64,000 nucleotides of DNA from JAVBLP01 sp052034625 (GTDB taxonomy: Bacteria; Elusimicrobiota; Endomicrobiia; Endomicrobiales; Endomicrobiaceae), in the NCBI GenBank assembly GCA_052034625.1, contig JBPOII010000006.1:124001-188000 (forward strand). The letters are read 5' to 3'. The position numbers were made by a program, and so were the translations under genes. Positions 34,716 to 44,191 of the stretch are shown here, piece after piece (the stretch's first letter is position 1; the number at the start of each line of letters is the position of its first letter). Below the pieces are notes generated by a model. It saw only the letters and a program-made list of their open reading frames with translations, ran no database searches and was not told the origin of the DNA.

Positions 34716-37373
34716 TTATCCGAGGAAATTAAGACTATCTGTTATTTTCTCTATTTTCATTTCAGCTTCATTTAATCTGATCTTTATTTTTTCTATCTCG
34801 GCTTCAGGAGCTCTCTTAATAAAGTTTTCATTTTTAAGCATTGCACTGGTTCTTTCAACTTCACTATTGGCATTAGCCATTTCTTTTGTAAGTCTGGCTT
34901 TTTCTTTTTCAATATCTATAAGCCCTTCAAGAGGAAGGAATATTTCAAAGCCGCCGGCAACCGCAAGTGCTGAATTTTTCGGGCGTTTCGCATCTTTTTC
35001 AAAAGAGATCTTTTCGATCTTAGCAAGCCGTTTTATATAATCTTCATTTTCTTTTGCCGATTTTTCTTTACTTACGTCCAAAACATTAAACACTGCTTCT
35101 ATCTGCACAGCAGGAGAGATATTCATTTCGCTTCTAAGTGTTCTTATCTTAACGATGATATCTTGAACGACTTTCATTGTTTCTATTGAAGAAGCACCGG
35201 CTTCTTTTATTGAAAGAAGAGAAGTTTCGGCAATTATTTTCGTATCTTTTATATCTTTATGAAGTATCTCCCAAATCTCTGCGGTAATAAAAGGCATTAT
35301 AGGAGACATAAGCTGTAAAGCCGATTTAAGTATATATACCAAAATTGAAAGCACTTGTTTTTTAACGGCAATATCTTCCGATATCATTCTTATTTTTGAA
35401 AGTTCTATATACCAGTCGCAATATTTATTCCAAAAGAAATCATAAATTTCTCTTGCTGCAGCATCTATATTATAAACCTCATATGCAGCAGTGATCTTTT
35501 TAGCTGTTTCTGAAAATTCAGCTATTATCCATTCATCCGCAAGTTCAGCCGGTTTAATATCTTCGTCAAGTTTATCAATGCCTTCAAGGTTCATTATTAT
35601 AAATCTTGAAGCATTCCATATTTTATTTGCAAAATTCCTTGCAGCTAAAAACGATTCATCGGAAACCTGCATATCTCTACCGGGAGCGGCGGCCTGAGCA
35701 AGCGCAAATCTTAAAGCATCTGTACCAAACTTTTCCATAATGCCGAGAGGGTCAATAACATTCCCAAGCGACTTTGACATTTTTTTACCATGTTTATCTC
35801 TTACTATGCCGTGTATAAAAACATCATCATAAGGAATATCTTTCATGAACTCAAGACCGAACTGCACCATTCTTGCTACCCATAAATAAAGTATCTCATG
35901 ACCCGTAACAAGCACGGAAGTCGGATAAAAATATTTAAGGTCTTCATTATTTTCATCTTCACCCCAATTAAAAACGCTGATAGGCCATAAAGCGGAAGAG
36001 AACCATGTATCCAATACATCTTCATCCTGTATGAATTTCTTTCCTTTACAAGAAGGACATTCATTAGGCATTTCAAAAGAAGCTATAGGATTACAATCTT
36101 TTTTATTTCCGTTTTCGTCAACACAATAGTAAACAGGTATCCTGTGTCCCCACCAGATCTGGCGGCTTATACACCAATCCCTTAAATTTTCAAGCCATAA
36201 AAGATAAGGTTTTTTCCAAGAAGACGGATAGAACTTTGTCCTTTCATCATTTGCGGCATCATATGCTTTTTTAGACATTTCCTTTACATCTAAGAACCAC
36301 TGTTCAGACATTAAAGGCTCAATAGTGGTTGAACATCTATAGCATCTGCCGACAGAATGCGAATAATCTTCTATATCAACTAAAAAACCTTGGCTTTCAA
36401 GATCTGCTACAACAGCTTTTCTCGCTTCAATAATACTCATTCCAAGATATTTTTCAGGAACATTTATCATTTTGCCTTCGGTATTGATAATTTCAATTAC
36501 TTCAAGATCATGTCTTTTAGATATTTCATTATCAGTCGCATCATGAGCAGGCGTAACTTTTACTGCACCCGTACCGAAAGTTTTGTCTACAATATAATCC
36601 GAAACTATTTTTATCTCTCTTCCGACTAAAGGAAGTACAATCGTTTTGCCGGTAAAATCCGTATACCTTTCATCATCAGGATTTACGGCAACAGCCGTAT
36701 CTCCGAGCATAGTTTCAGGTCTTGTTGTGGCTACAACTACAAATTGATCCGAATCTTTCACGGGATATTTTATATGCCAGAGATTACTTTTTTCATTTTC
36801 ATATTCAACTTCAATGTCTGAAAGAGCCGTACCGCACCTTGAACACCAATTAACAAGCCTTTTACCTCTATATATAAGGCCTTTGTTGAAAAGTTCTATA
36901 AAAGCTTTCTTCACGGCTTTAGAGCGGCTTTCGTCCATAGTAAAAGATGTTCTGTCCCAATCCAGCCCGCAGCCCAGCTTTTTAAGCTGGTCAAGGATAG
37001 TATCGCCGGTCTCTTCTCTCCATTTCCACATAGTTTCAAGGAACTTTTCTCTACCGAGATCATATTTTGTCTTTCCTTCTTTTTTGAGAAGTTTTTCAAC
37101 TACATTCTGTGTAGCTATTCCGCCGTGATCTGTCCCGGGAACCCATAAAGCATTAAAACCCTGCAATTTCTTAAATCTTATAATTATATCTTGAAGAGTA
37201 TTATTTAAAGCATGACCCATATGCAGAGAGCCTGTAACATTGGGAGGAGGTATCACTATAGTGAAAGGTTTTTTGTTTTTATCCGGCTTAGCAGAAAATG
37301 TTTTATTTTCGATCCAGTATTTATACCATTTTTGCTCAACTTCTTTAGAATTATAGACTTTTTCCATTTCCAT
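34716..37373 (-). CDS. valS: Valyl-tRNA synthetase
   Basis: 885 residues. Class I synthetase charging tRNA-Val. HIGH-type motif PPPNVTGSLHMGHALNNT (about 42), editing-domain TTRPETMLGDTAVAVNP, KMSKS motif GKKMSKSLGNVIDP (about 517), and a C-terminal coiled-coil arm (about 815-885, EKEKARLTKEMANANSEVER). The frame opens at a GTG at 37382, but ATG 37373 has an AAAAGG RBS about 8 nt upstream. First gene of the valS-autotransporter-rph-rdgB-tRNA-Pro unit. Confidence 0.96.
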   Translation of the reverse strand: MEMEKVYNSKEVEQKWYKYWIENKTFSAKPDKNKKPFTIVIPPPNVTGSLHMGHALNNTLQDIIIRFKKLQGFNALWVPGTDHGGIATQNVVEKLLKKEGKTKYDLGREKFLETMWKWREETGDTILDQLKKLGCGLDWDRTSFTMDESRSKAVKKAFIELFNKGLIYRGKRLVNWCSRCGTALSDIEVEYENEKSNLWHIKYPVKDSDQFVVVATTRPETMLGDTAVAVNPDDERYTDFTGKTIVLPLVGREIKIVSDYIVDKTFGTGAVKVTPAHDATDNEISKRHDLEVIEIINTEGKMINVPEKYLGMSIIEARKAVVADLESQGFLVDIEDYSHSVGRCYRCSTTIEPLMSEQWFLDVKEMSKKAYDAANDERTKFYPSSWKKPYLLWLENLRDWCISRQIWWGHRIPVYYCVDENGNKKDCNPIASFEMPNECPSCKGKKFIQDEDVLDTWFSSALWPISVFNWGEDENNEDLKYFYPTSVLVTGHEILYLWVARMVQFGLEFMKDIPYDDVFIHGIVRDKHGKKMSKSLGNVIDPLGIMEKFGTDALRFALAQAAAPGRDMQVSDESFLAARNFANKIWNASRFIIMNLEGIDKLDEDIKPAELADEWIIAEFSETAKKITAAYEVYNIDAAAREIYDFFWNKYCDWYIELSKIRMISEDIAVKKQVLSILVYILKSALQLMSPIMPFITAEIWEILHKDIKDTKIIAETSLLSIKEAGASSIETMKVVQDIIVKIRTLRSEMNISPAVQIEAVFNVLDVSKEKSAKENEDYIKRLAKIEKISFEKDAKRPKNSALAVAGGFEIFLPLEGLIDIEKEKARLTKEMANANSEVERTSAMLKNENFIKRAPEAEIEKIKIRLNEAEMKIEKITDSLNFLG

Positions 37374-37415
37374 ATAATGCACCTTTTAAAATATAGTATT
37401 AAAATAATTAGAAGA

Positions 37416-37444
37416 ATTATATCAAATTTGAACCTTTTTTTGAA
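37416..37444 (-). promoter_or_regulatory. Putative valS promoter
   Basis: TTCAAA (37439-37444), 17-nt spacer, TATAAT (37416-37421) on the minus strand. It is arranged back to back with the plus-strand cyclophilin promoter. Confidence 0.6.
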
Positions 37445-37467
37445 ACTTAGATTTTTTAGACCGTAAA

Positions 37468-37496
37468 TTGCAAATTTCTTTAGAGAATTGTATAAT
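37468..37496 (+). promoter_or_regulatory. Promoter of the cyclophilin gene, predicted leaderless
   Basis: TTGCAA (37468-37473), 17-nt spacer, TATAAT (37491-37496). The ATG follows only 6 nt after the -10 box, so transcription should start at or next to the start codon; there is no Shine-Dalgarno sequence. Confidence 0.7.
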
Positions 37497-37502
37497 TGTT
37501 CT

Positions 37503-38138
37503 ATGAAAAAATACATTTTATTATTATCACTATTTGCTTTTGGATGTGTTTCGCATCAGAAGAGTTTAAATTTAAACATCTCGGAAACACAGGAATCAGA
37601 ACAAAAAACAACTTTTAAGGAGACTTCGGAAATGAATGCAATTATCGAAACATCTATGGGAACGATTAAAATTAAACTTCTTCCTGAAAACGCGCCTCTT
37701 ACAGTAGAGAACTTTGTTGAACTTGCAGAAGGTACAAAAGAGTTTATTGATCCGCAAACAGGCAAAAAAACAAAAAAGAAATATTATGACGGACTTATTT
37801 TCCACAGGGTAATACCTGAATTTATGATACAAGGCGGAGATCCTACCGGAACAGGCAGAGGCGGTCCGGGATATAAATTCCAAGATGAAATAGACCCCTC
37901 ATTAAAATTTGATAAACCAGGCATACTTGCCATGGCAAATGCCGGTCCAAATACTAATGGCTCACAATTCTTTATAACTGAAGTTGCTACTCCGTGGCTT
38001 AACGGGAACCATACGATTTTCGGACATGTAACCGAAGGGCTGGACATAATAAAAAAGATAGCGAGAACAGAGGTTGATTTTTCAGATAAACCCATAGAGC
38101 CTGTAGTGATCAAAAGCGTAAAAATAGAAAAAAAATAA
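37503..38138 (+). CDS. Cyclophilin-type peptidyl-prolyl isomerase lipoprotein
   Basis: 211 residues. Signal peptide with lipobox LFAFGC (MKKYILLLSLFAFGC), a linker of about 35 residues, then a cyclophilin domain (about 45-210): AIIETSMGTIKIKLLPENAP, YYDGLIFHRVIPEFMIQGGD, GGPGYKFQDEI, LAMANAGPNTNGSQFFIT and HTIFGHVTEGLDI. The catalytic Arg of FHRV is present. Predicted to assist folding of envelope proteins. The frame extends 5 codons upstream to 37488, but ATG 37503 starts a proper lipoprotein signal. It is followed 23 nt later by a DJ-1-like gene. Confidence 0.92.
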   Translation: MKKYILLLSLFAFGCVSHQKSLNLNISETQESEQKTTFKETSEMNAIIETSMGTIKIKLLPENAPLTVENFVELAEGTKEFIDPQTGKKTKKKYYDGLIFHRVIPEFMIQGGDPTGTGRGGPGYKFQDEIDPSLKFDKPGILAMANAGPNTNGSQFFITEVATPWLNGNHTIFGHVTEGLDIIKKIARTEVDFSDKPIEPVVIKSVKIEKK

Positions 38139-38161
38139 CAGACAAAGTATAAGGAGGTAAA

Positions 38162-38671
38162 ATGCAAAAAGTTGTTTTTATTACCGCTCCGGAAACTTTT
38201 AGAGATGAAGAATATATACAGCCTAAAAAAATACTTGAAAATGCCGGTATAAAGGTAGATACTGCTAGTACAAAAATCGGCACAATAACAGGAAGATTCG
38301 GACATAAAGCACATAGCGATATGATCCTTGAATCAGTTAAACCGTCAGATTATGATGCTATAGTGTATGTCGGCGGAGGAGGCTCAAGCGTATTCTTTGA
38401 AGACCCTAATGCATTAAAACTTGCAAATGAATTTTTCCAAGACGGTAAACCTACAACGGCAATCTGCATAGCACCAACAATACTTGCAAATGCCGGAATA
38501 TTAAAAGGTAAAAAAGCCACAGTCTTTCCTGACGGAAAAGATGCCCTTATTAAAGGCGGAGCTCAATATACGGCAACACCTCTGGAAATTGACGGAAACA
38601 TTATAACCGCCAATGGTCCGGATGCCGCGGAGGATTTCGGAAAAGCGGTACTTCATGCACTTCAGAAGTAA
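38162..38671 (+). CDS. DJ-1/PfpI family protein
   Basis: 169 residues. Class I glutamine-amidotransferase-like fold of the DJ-1/PfpI family (proposed chaperone, deglycase or protease roles vary). The nucleophile-elbow cysteine is in AICIAPTILANAG (about residue 102), in place of the peptidase-type AICHGP, so the protease-type His is absent. The segment YDAIVYVGGGGSSVFFEDP precedes it. Very strong RBS AAGGAGG. Cotranscribed with the cyclophilin gene and closed by a terminator. Confidence 0.88.
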   Translation: MQKVVFITAPETFRDEEYIQPKKILENAGIKVDTASTKIGTITGRFGHKAHSDMILESVKPSDYDAIVYVGGGGSSVFFEDPNALKLANEFFQDGKPTTAICIAPTILANAGILKGKKATVFPDGKDALIKGGAQYTATPLEIDGNIITANGPDAAEDFGKAVLHALQK

Positions 38672-38690
38672 AACACAATAAAGACAAATA

Positions 38691-38722
38691 AAAAAGAGCA
38701 GACAAAAAAGTCTGCTCTTTTT
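38691..38722. terminator. Bidirectional terminator between the DJ-1 and Na/Pi genes
   Basis: Perfect 13-bp stem AAAAAGAGCAGAC/GTCTGCTCTTTTT with a 6-nt A loop, A-run before and T-run after. It serves the converging genes on both sides. Confidence 0.9.
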
Positions 38723-38741
38723 TTATTTTTACAATAATTTT

Positions 38742-40796
38742 TTAATCTTCATTAGATATCACTTCACCTATATCGCACACTATTGAATTTATTCTTGTGT
38801 ATTGGTCCAATACATCCATATGCAGTCCCGATGTTTCAATAGATTCTTGGAGATTGGCATGAAGCCTTGCTATATGTTTATGTCTAAGTTCAGATTCAAG
38901 AAGTCTGACTGATGCTTTTGAATCTGCAACTTCTTTTGCCAAGGCTTTGTCATTGGCTTCAAAAGCATTCATGGCTTTTACAAGATTTTCATAAACGATC
39001 TTGTGTATTTTCTTTATATCCTCTAAACCTTCGTCTGAAAAGCGAGAAAAACTTCTTATTTTTTTCTTTGAAAGATGCATAAGATTCCTGTCTATAATAT
39101 CTGAAATCTCATCCAGATCGGAAACGATGTATAAAAGTTGTATCTCTCTTTTAGACTGCCTTGCACTGAGCCTTCTCTGTCCTACTTTGGCAATATAGGG
39201 TACTATTTCTTTATTTAACAATTCGGTTTTTATTGCCTTGTTGGAAATACTTTCCGGGACAAGAATATCTCTGGTCTTTAAAGCTTTTATGGAGTGGTTA
39301 AGCATATCCAGAACGAACTCTCCCGACCTCTGTATCTCTTTTTTTGACAGTTCAAGAGCTTTATCTACATTCTTTTCAATATTTTTTATATCTATATATA
39401 TAGTGCCGAAAGCAATTTCTTCATTTTTAAAAGGATAGATCCAATACATAAATTTCTGTAAATATTTCAGGAAAGGCATCATTATTAATGCATTACATAC
39501 GGCGACAAGCGTATGCGACATCGCTATCTGTCTGCCGATGTCTTCGGTCATAAAAAATGTTTTTGTAAACCATTTAACAAAGACAAGCCATACGCCTTCA
39601 CCGTTTATTGATATTGCACTAAGAAAAGGAAAAACCATGATGACAGCTGCTGTCTGCTGTACAACTTGCCATATCATAGTTCTTTTTGCATTTCTCGGCA
39701 TTTTGATCGAGCCTATCACAACGGTTATACAAGTACCTATTTGCGATCCTAAAGCTATACAAACCGACTGGCTGAGAGTCAAAACATTTGAAGCAGCCAT
39801 CGCTATAACAATACCTACGACAGCACCGCTGGATTGTATTAGCAGCGTGATCGCAATACCTGAAAAAATGCCAACAAGCGGCGATTTTATCTCTATTATA
39901 AAATCAAGGAATATAGGGTTTAACGTAACAGGTACCATAGCATCAGACATCAATTTCATACCGAAAAACAAAATTCCGAACCCGAATATCGCATCTCCTA
40001 CTTTGGAAAGTCTTTTCCCGCCTGAAATAAAAGAGATAATATAACCGACGGCAATTATCGGCAAAGCATAATTAATAAGCCTGAAGGCTACAAGTTGTGC
40101 AGTAATAGTAGAACCTATAGAAGCGCCAAGAGAAATTGACATTGATTGATAAAAAGACAAAAGTCCGGCACTGACAAGACTGATAGTTAAAAGCATTGTA
40201 GCCGAACTTGACTGATTAAGCGCCGTCATAGAAAAACCTGAAATAAGGCCTTTTCTTTTCGAAGATGTGAGAGATGTAAGTATCATACGGAATTTTTGTC
40301 CGGCAGCTTTTTGAAGCGCTTCATTTATAAAACTCATGCCGAAAAGCAGAAGTGCAAGACCGCCGGCAATATTTACTATCATCATTATCATCCAATTTTT
40401 ATCAAAAGCGACAGTATTAAAAACAACTTTTCCGCCCGCTTCTTCAGCAGATGCAACAACGATGATCTCATCAGGAGAGTTTTTCCCTAAGATAAGTTTT
40501 GCAGAGGCATATCCGTTTTTATCAGTATAAACCGAATTTTGTGCAAGATGCGTCATGGTTTTTACATTTTCTTCATTTGCAGGACGTACAACAGAAAAAT
40601 TGACCTTAATATTTTTTGCACCGCGGCCGTTGGGATTGACCACTCTAACTACATAGTCATTTTTAAGAGGATAACCTCTTATACCGGTCTGCTCATCGCC
40701 TGAAACAGTAACAATACTTTTCTCAAGTGCAAAAGCAGCACCAGAAAGTAAGAAGAGCATAAAAACAGCAGTAAATAAAACTTTTATTTTTTTCAT
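38742..40796 (-). CDS. Na/phosphate symporter (NptA/PNaS family) with N-terminal Ig-like and C-terminal PhoU-like domains
   Basis: 684 residues. Signal-peptide-like start (1-23); an Ig/invasin Big-1-like domain (about 28-130) with DEQTGIRGYPLKNDYVVRV, VYTDKNGYASAKLILG; then membrane repeats of the Na/Pi cotransporter family (about 135-440) with GLALLLFGMSFINEAL, TALNQSSSATMLLTISLV and its inverted copy LLIQSSGAVVGIVIAMA; and a PhoU-like helical C-terminus (about 465-680). The QSSSA/QSSGA pair is the family's substrate signature. Transporter plus PhoU is common in bacteria; the extracytoplasmic Ig module is not. RBS AGGA. Confidence 0.88.
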   Translation of the reverse strand: MKKIKVLFTAVFMLFLLSGAAFALEKSIVTVSGDEQTGIRGYPLKNDYVVRVVNPNGRGAKNIKVNFSVVRPANEENVKTMTHLAQNSVYTDKNGYASAKLILGKNSPDEIIVVASAEEAGGKVVFNTVAFDKNWMIMMIVNIAGGLALLLFGMSFINEALQKAAGQKFRMILTSLTSSKRKGLISGFSMTALNQSSSATMLLTISLVSAGLLSFYQSMSISLGASIGSTITAQLVAFRLINYALPIIAVGYIISFISGGKRLSKVGDAIFGFGILFFGMKLMSDAMVPVTLNPIFLDFIIEIKSPLVGIFSGIAITLLIQSSGAVVGIVIAMAASNVLTLSQSVCIALGSQIGTCITVVIGSIKMPRNAKRTMIWQVVQQTAAVIMVFPFLSAISINGEGVWLVFVKWFTKTFFMTEDIGRQIAMSHTLVAVCNALIMMPFLKYLQKFMYWIYPFKNEEIAFGTIYIDIKNIEKNVDKALELSKKEIQRSGEFVLDMLNHSIKALKTRDILVPESISNKAIKTELLNKEIVPYIAKVGQRRLSARQSKREIQLLYIVSDLDEISDIIDRNLMHLSKKKIRSFSRFSDEGLEDIKKIHKIVYENLVKAMNAFEANDKALAKEVADSKASVRLLESELRHKHIARLHANLQESIETSGLHMDVLDQYTRINSIVCDIGEVISNED

Positions 40797-40806
40797 TTTT
40801 CCTAAA

Positions 40807-40851
40807 AGAATGCAGCAACCTAAATGCCTTTTAACAAATAAGCTGCTGCAT
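40807..40851 (-). terminator. Possible terminator of the nucleoside-salvage operon
   Basis: ATGCAGCA (40810-40817) and TGCTGCAT (40844-40851) form an 8-bp stem with a long loop of about 26 nt, then TTCTTTT on the minus strand. It is weak, so read-through into the Na/Pi gene is possible. Confidence 0.4.
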
Positions 40852-40856
40852 CATTT

Positions 40857-41258
40857 TTATTTTTTTAAATCTTTTCTACTAAAAGAAAAAGGTAAAAGGT
40901 CCTCAATAGAAAGAATAATTATATCTCCGTCACGACCGTTTACCACTATATCTGCATCTGCAGCAAGCTCAAACATTACCTGTCTGCATGCTCCGCAGGG
41001 AAAAACCCCTCCTTCGGGAGTCCAAACAGCTATCGCTTCAATACCTTTTTCTCCACTTGCTGCCGCATTAAACAAAGCCGTTCTTTCCGCACAATTTGTC
41101 AGTCCGTACGAAGCATTTTCAATATTAGCACCATGATAAATTTTTCCGCTTTTGCCTAGTACAGCACTGCCGACAATAAATTTGGAATAAGGCGCATAAT
41201 GATTTTCTGCCGCCCTTTTAGCCTCTTCAATAAGTTTCTCATATTTTTTTTCTTTCAT
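40857..41258 (-). CDS. cdd: Cytidine deaminase
   Basis: 133 residues. Zinc enzyme turning cytidine and deoxycytidine into uridine and deoxyuridine. HYAPYSKFIVGSAVL, then the zinc/proton-shuttle motif NCAERTALFNA (Cys and catalytic Glu) and PCGACRQVMFEL with the other two Cys ligands. Length is typical of the homotetrameric class. Last gene of the tpiA-to-cdd run; it feeds uridine to the pyrimidine phosphorylase upstream. Confidence 0.96.
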   Translation of the reverse strand: MKEKKYEKLIEEAKRAAENHYAPYSKFIVGSAVLGKSGKIYHGANIENASYGLTNCAERTALFNAAASGEKGIEAIAVWTPEGGVFPCGACRQVMFELAADADIVVNGRDGDIIILSIEDLLPFSFSRKDLKK

Positions 41259-41266
41259 AAATTCCC

Positions 41267-42148
41267 TTATTTATTGAAATACTTATCGAGAAATAGTGCA
41301 ACATTTTTATAGCTGGGGCTTACTAAAAGCTTTTCAGGAGCGGTCATTATTGCCGTTTTAAGAGAATCACGGCAGGAGCATTTAATTTCCCTTTGGGCAA
41401 GTTTTGAGACCAAGTCCCTTATCACTCTGCGGCTGTTTGAAATATTTGCCGCAGCCGCCTCTACTACAGCATCATTGGTTACCTCTTCTCCTTCTTTCCA
41501 TACATCAAAATCCGTAACCAATGAAATATTCGCATAACACATCTCGGCTTCTCTTGCAAGTTTTGCTTCAGGAACGGCCGTCATACCTACTATTGAAAAA
41601 CCGTGCTGGCGGTTAACTTCCGATTCCGCTTTTGTAGAAAACTGAGGACCGTCAATACATACATAAGTTCCGCCAAAATGATGTTGAATACCAAGCTCAT
41701 ATACCGATTGGTGGATTATCTCTCTTATATCGTCACAGAAAGGTTTTGCCATTCCTACATGTACGACTATACCGCCGCCAAATAAAGTATTTGGTCTGTT
41801 CTTTGTCCTGTCAAATATTTGGTCCGGTATAACAAAATCTTTTGGCTTTATTTTTTCTTTCAGAGAACCGCAGGCGGTAAACGCAACTATCTGCTCAACG
41901 CCTATATATTTTAAAGCATACATATTTGCTCTCTGATTTATTTCTGAAGGAAGGTGTACATGCCCTCTTCCATGTCTTGGAAGAAAAGCACATTTGATCC
42001 CGTCTATCTCACCTATTACTATCTTATCGGAAGGCATACCAAAAGGAGTTTCGATCTCTTTTTCAATAACATTTTCAATACCGTCTATTTCATACAGCCC
42101 GCTGCCTCCGATAAAAGCAATCTTTGCCAAACTTTCTTTTTCTGACAT
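41267..42148 (-). CDS. mtnP: S-methyl-5'-thioadenosine phosphorylase
   Basis: 293 residues. Phosphorolysis of methylthioadenosine (a polyamine-synthesis by-product) to adenine and methylthioribose-1-phosphate. Typical features: IGGSGLYEIDGIE, FLPRHGRGHVHLPSEINQRAN, FTACGSLKEKIKPKDFVIPDQ and VCIDGPQFSTKAES, plus VGMTAVPEAKLAREAEMCYA. The closely related purine phosphorylase type cannot be fully excluded, but a separate punA is present. Strong AGGAGGG RBS, 12 nt after recJ. Confidence 0.9.
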   Translation of the reverse strand: MSEKESLAKIAFIGGSGLYEIDGIENVIEKEIETPFGMPSDKIVIGEIDGIKCAFLPRHGRGHVHLPSEINQRANMYALKYIGVEQIVAFTACGSLKEKIKPKDFVIPDQIFDRTKNRPNTLFGGGIVVHVGMAKPFCDDIREIIHQSVYELGIQHHFGGTYVCIDGPQFSTKAESEVNRQHGFSIVGMTAVPEAKLAREAEMCYANISLVTDFDVWKEGEEVTNDAVVEAAAANISNSRRVIRDLVSKLAQREIKCSCRDSLKTAIMTAPEKLLVSPSYKNVALFLDKYFNK

Positions 42149-42160
42149 TGAACTCCCTCC

Positions 42161-44191
42161 TTAATATGATGATTTTATATCCAAAACGTAAAGTTGTGTT
42201 ATCTGTTTTTCATTTCTGCCTATAGTATCAAGATGAAATGCTATATCAAGAGAGCTTTCAGAACGCACCATATTTGCAAATTTCGAATGATTCCAAAATA
42301 CCGCTTGCACATTGCGGCTTCCTTTCTGTGATATCTTAAATTTCATATGTTCTCCTTTTCCGCCAAAAACAGAAACTTCAGTAGCATTGACATTCTTTAT
42401 ACAGAAAACCGGTCTTATATTTCCCATCCCAAAAGGCTCAAGTATTTCAAGCTGTTTATAAAAATCAATGTTTATATCCGAAATTTTCAATTCTGTTTCT
42501 ATTATTATGCTGTCGCAAGGATCGATCTTATCAATATTTTTTTCAACATATTCAAGAATGCGTTTTTTAAATTCGTCGATTTTTGAATGTTCTACGGTAA
42601 AACCAGCAGCCTGACAATGTCCGCCGTACTTTACAAGAATATCTTTAACACTTTCAAGAGCGGCCACAATATCAAAACCTTCCACAGATCTTGCCGCTCC
42701 GGTAGCTTCATTACCGTCAGTTATCAATAAGAATGCAGGTTTAGAGTAGGTTTTCACCATTTGAGATGCCACTATTCCCGTAACACCGTGTTCAAGATCT
42801 GAAGCTTTAACTACCAAAGCTTTATCGTTCTCAAGATCACATTGTTTTTTCAAGAGCATACCGAACTGTTCTATGTTTTCAGATTGCAGCCATCTTCTTT
42901 CCTCATTAAGTTTTATGATATCCGCATAAAGATTTTTAGCCTGAAAAGCATCTTTTGTCATAAGAAGCTGAGCAGAAAGCATACCTCGCCCCATTCTGCC
43001 TGATGAATTTAAAACCGGCGTAACATTCCAGGATATTGAGCGGGAATTTATATACTGCACATTTCTGGACCTAAGAGTATCCTCTATCAACAGCCCAAGA
43101 CCGGGTCTTGCATTCGGATTTGATTCTATTATCTTCAAACCCTCTCTTACAATTACTCTGTTCTCATCAAAAAGCGGCATAGAGTCTGCAATAGTACCTA
43201 AAGCACAAAGATCGAGGTTCTTTTCGAAAAAATCTTTCATTCTGCCGTCCTGATCTATGGAAAAAGATATATACTTTTTCAAAAAAACATCAATATCATT
43301 ACTGTCATCGGCAATTACCTTTATCTTATCTTTCAGTAAAGTGTCGCCGGCTATGAAAAAATCAAACAAATCAGAACAATTGGTATAAGTCCTGAAAGAA
43401 ATCTTTATCACGGGCTTAAGTTCCGATGCGGACTTAAAACTTCCTCTCATAATTTCAAGATTATTTTTTAAAATGAGATAAGAGCCTTCAAAATCATTAT
43501 CATTTTTATGAGCGGTACATATAAGGATCTCTTTATTGTATTCTTTACCGAAAGTAAGCATAAGCGCTTGTGCCGTTTTTAGTGCTACCGAACAGCCTGC
43601 TATATCCTTAAAAGGATACTGAGAATCAGTCAGTTTAGGGTTAATAATAGCGAAAGCGTTCGGGATCCCTTCATACGGAGGCTCGTGATGGTCAGTAAGA
43701 ATAACATCAATACCTAATGATTTTGCATATTCAATTTCTTCGACAGCAGAGATCCCGCAGTCAACAGTGATCATAAGTTTTACATTTTCGGCAGCATATT
43801 TTGTAAGTATATCTTTATGTATGCCGTAACCTTCATCTGCAGGAACATACCAATGGACATTCCCGCCGAGCAGTCTTATTGAATTTACTATAACATTAAC
43901 AGCCGTAACACCGTCGACATCTCTGTCTCCGTAGACAAGGATCTGCTCTTTTGTGTCTATTGCTTTGCGTATTCTGTCGGCAGCTTTTTGCATATCATGA
44001 AAAAGGAAAGGATTATGAAGGCAGTCCAACCCTCCATAAAGAAAAGTATTTACTTTTTCGATAGTATCAATGCCGCGGTTGACAAGAATAGTTGATATTT
44101 TTAAGTTTATATTAAAAGCACCGGATATTTCCGCTACTTTATCTGTATTTTCTTGTAATACTTTCCACTCTTTATCTTTTTCAAAACCCAT
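42161..44191 (-). CDS. recJ: Single-stranded-DNA-specific exonuclease RecJ
   Basis: 676 residues. DHH-family 5'-3' ssDNA exonuclease. Motif I ILVYGDRDVDGVTAVNV (about 78), motif II VDCGISAVEEI, motif III VILTDHHEPP, then AIINPKLTDSQYPFKDIAGC; DHHA1 domain with GHCQAAGFTVE and a C-terminal OB-type region. It is about 100 residues longer than E. coli RecJ because of an insert (about 225-330) in the DHH domain. ATG overlaps the deoA stop by 1 nt (TGATG), so translation is coupled to a nucleoside phosphorylase, an unusual setting for a repair nuclease. Confidence 0.92.
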   Translation of the reverse strand: MGFEKDKEWKVLQENTDKVAEISGAFNINLKISTILVNRGIDTIEKVNTFLYGGLDCLHNPFLFHDMQKAADRIRKAIDTKEQILVYGDRDVDGVTAVNVIVNSIRLLGGNVHWYVPADEGYGIHKDILTKYAAENVKLMITVDCGISAVEEIEYAKSLGIDVILTDHHEPPYEGIPNAFAIINPKLTDSQYPFKDIAGCSVALKTAQALMLTFGKEYNKEILICTAHKNDNDFEGSYLILKNNLEIMRGSFKSASELKPVIKISFRTYTNCSDLFDFFIAGDTLLKDKIKVIADDSNDIDVFLKKYISFSIDQDGRMKDFFEKNLDLCALGTIADSMPLFDENRVIVREGLKIIESNPNARPGLGLLIEDTLRSRNVQYINSRSISWNVTPVLNSSGRMGRGMLSAQLLMTKDAFQAKNLYADIIKLNEERRWLQSENIEQFGMLLKKQCDLENDKALVVKASDLEHGVTGIVASQMVKTYSKPAFLLITDGNEATGAARSVEGFDIVAALESVKDILVKYGGHCQAAGFTVEHSKIDEFKKRILEYVEKNIDKIDPCDSIIIETELKISDINIDFYKQLEILEPFGMGNIRPVFCIKNVNATEVSVFGGKGEHMKFKISQKGSRNVQAVFWNHSKFANMVRSESSLDIAFHLDTIGRNEKQITQLYVLDIKSSY

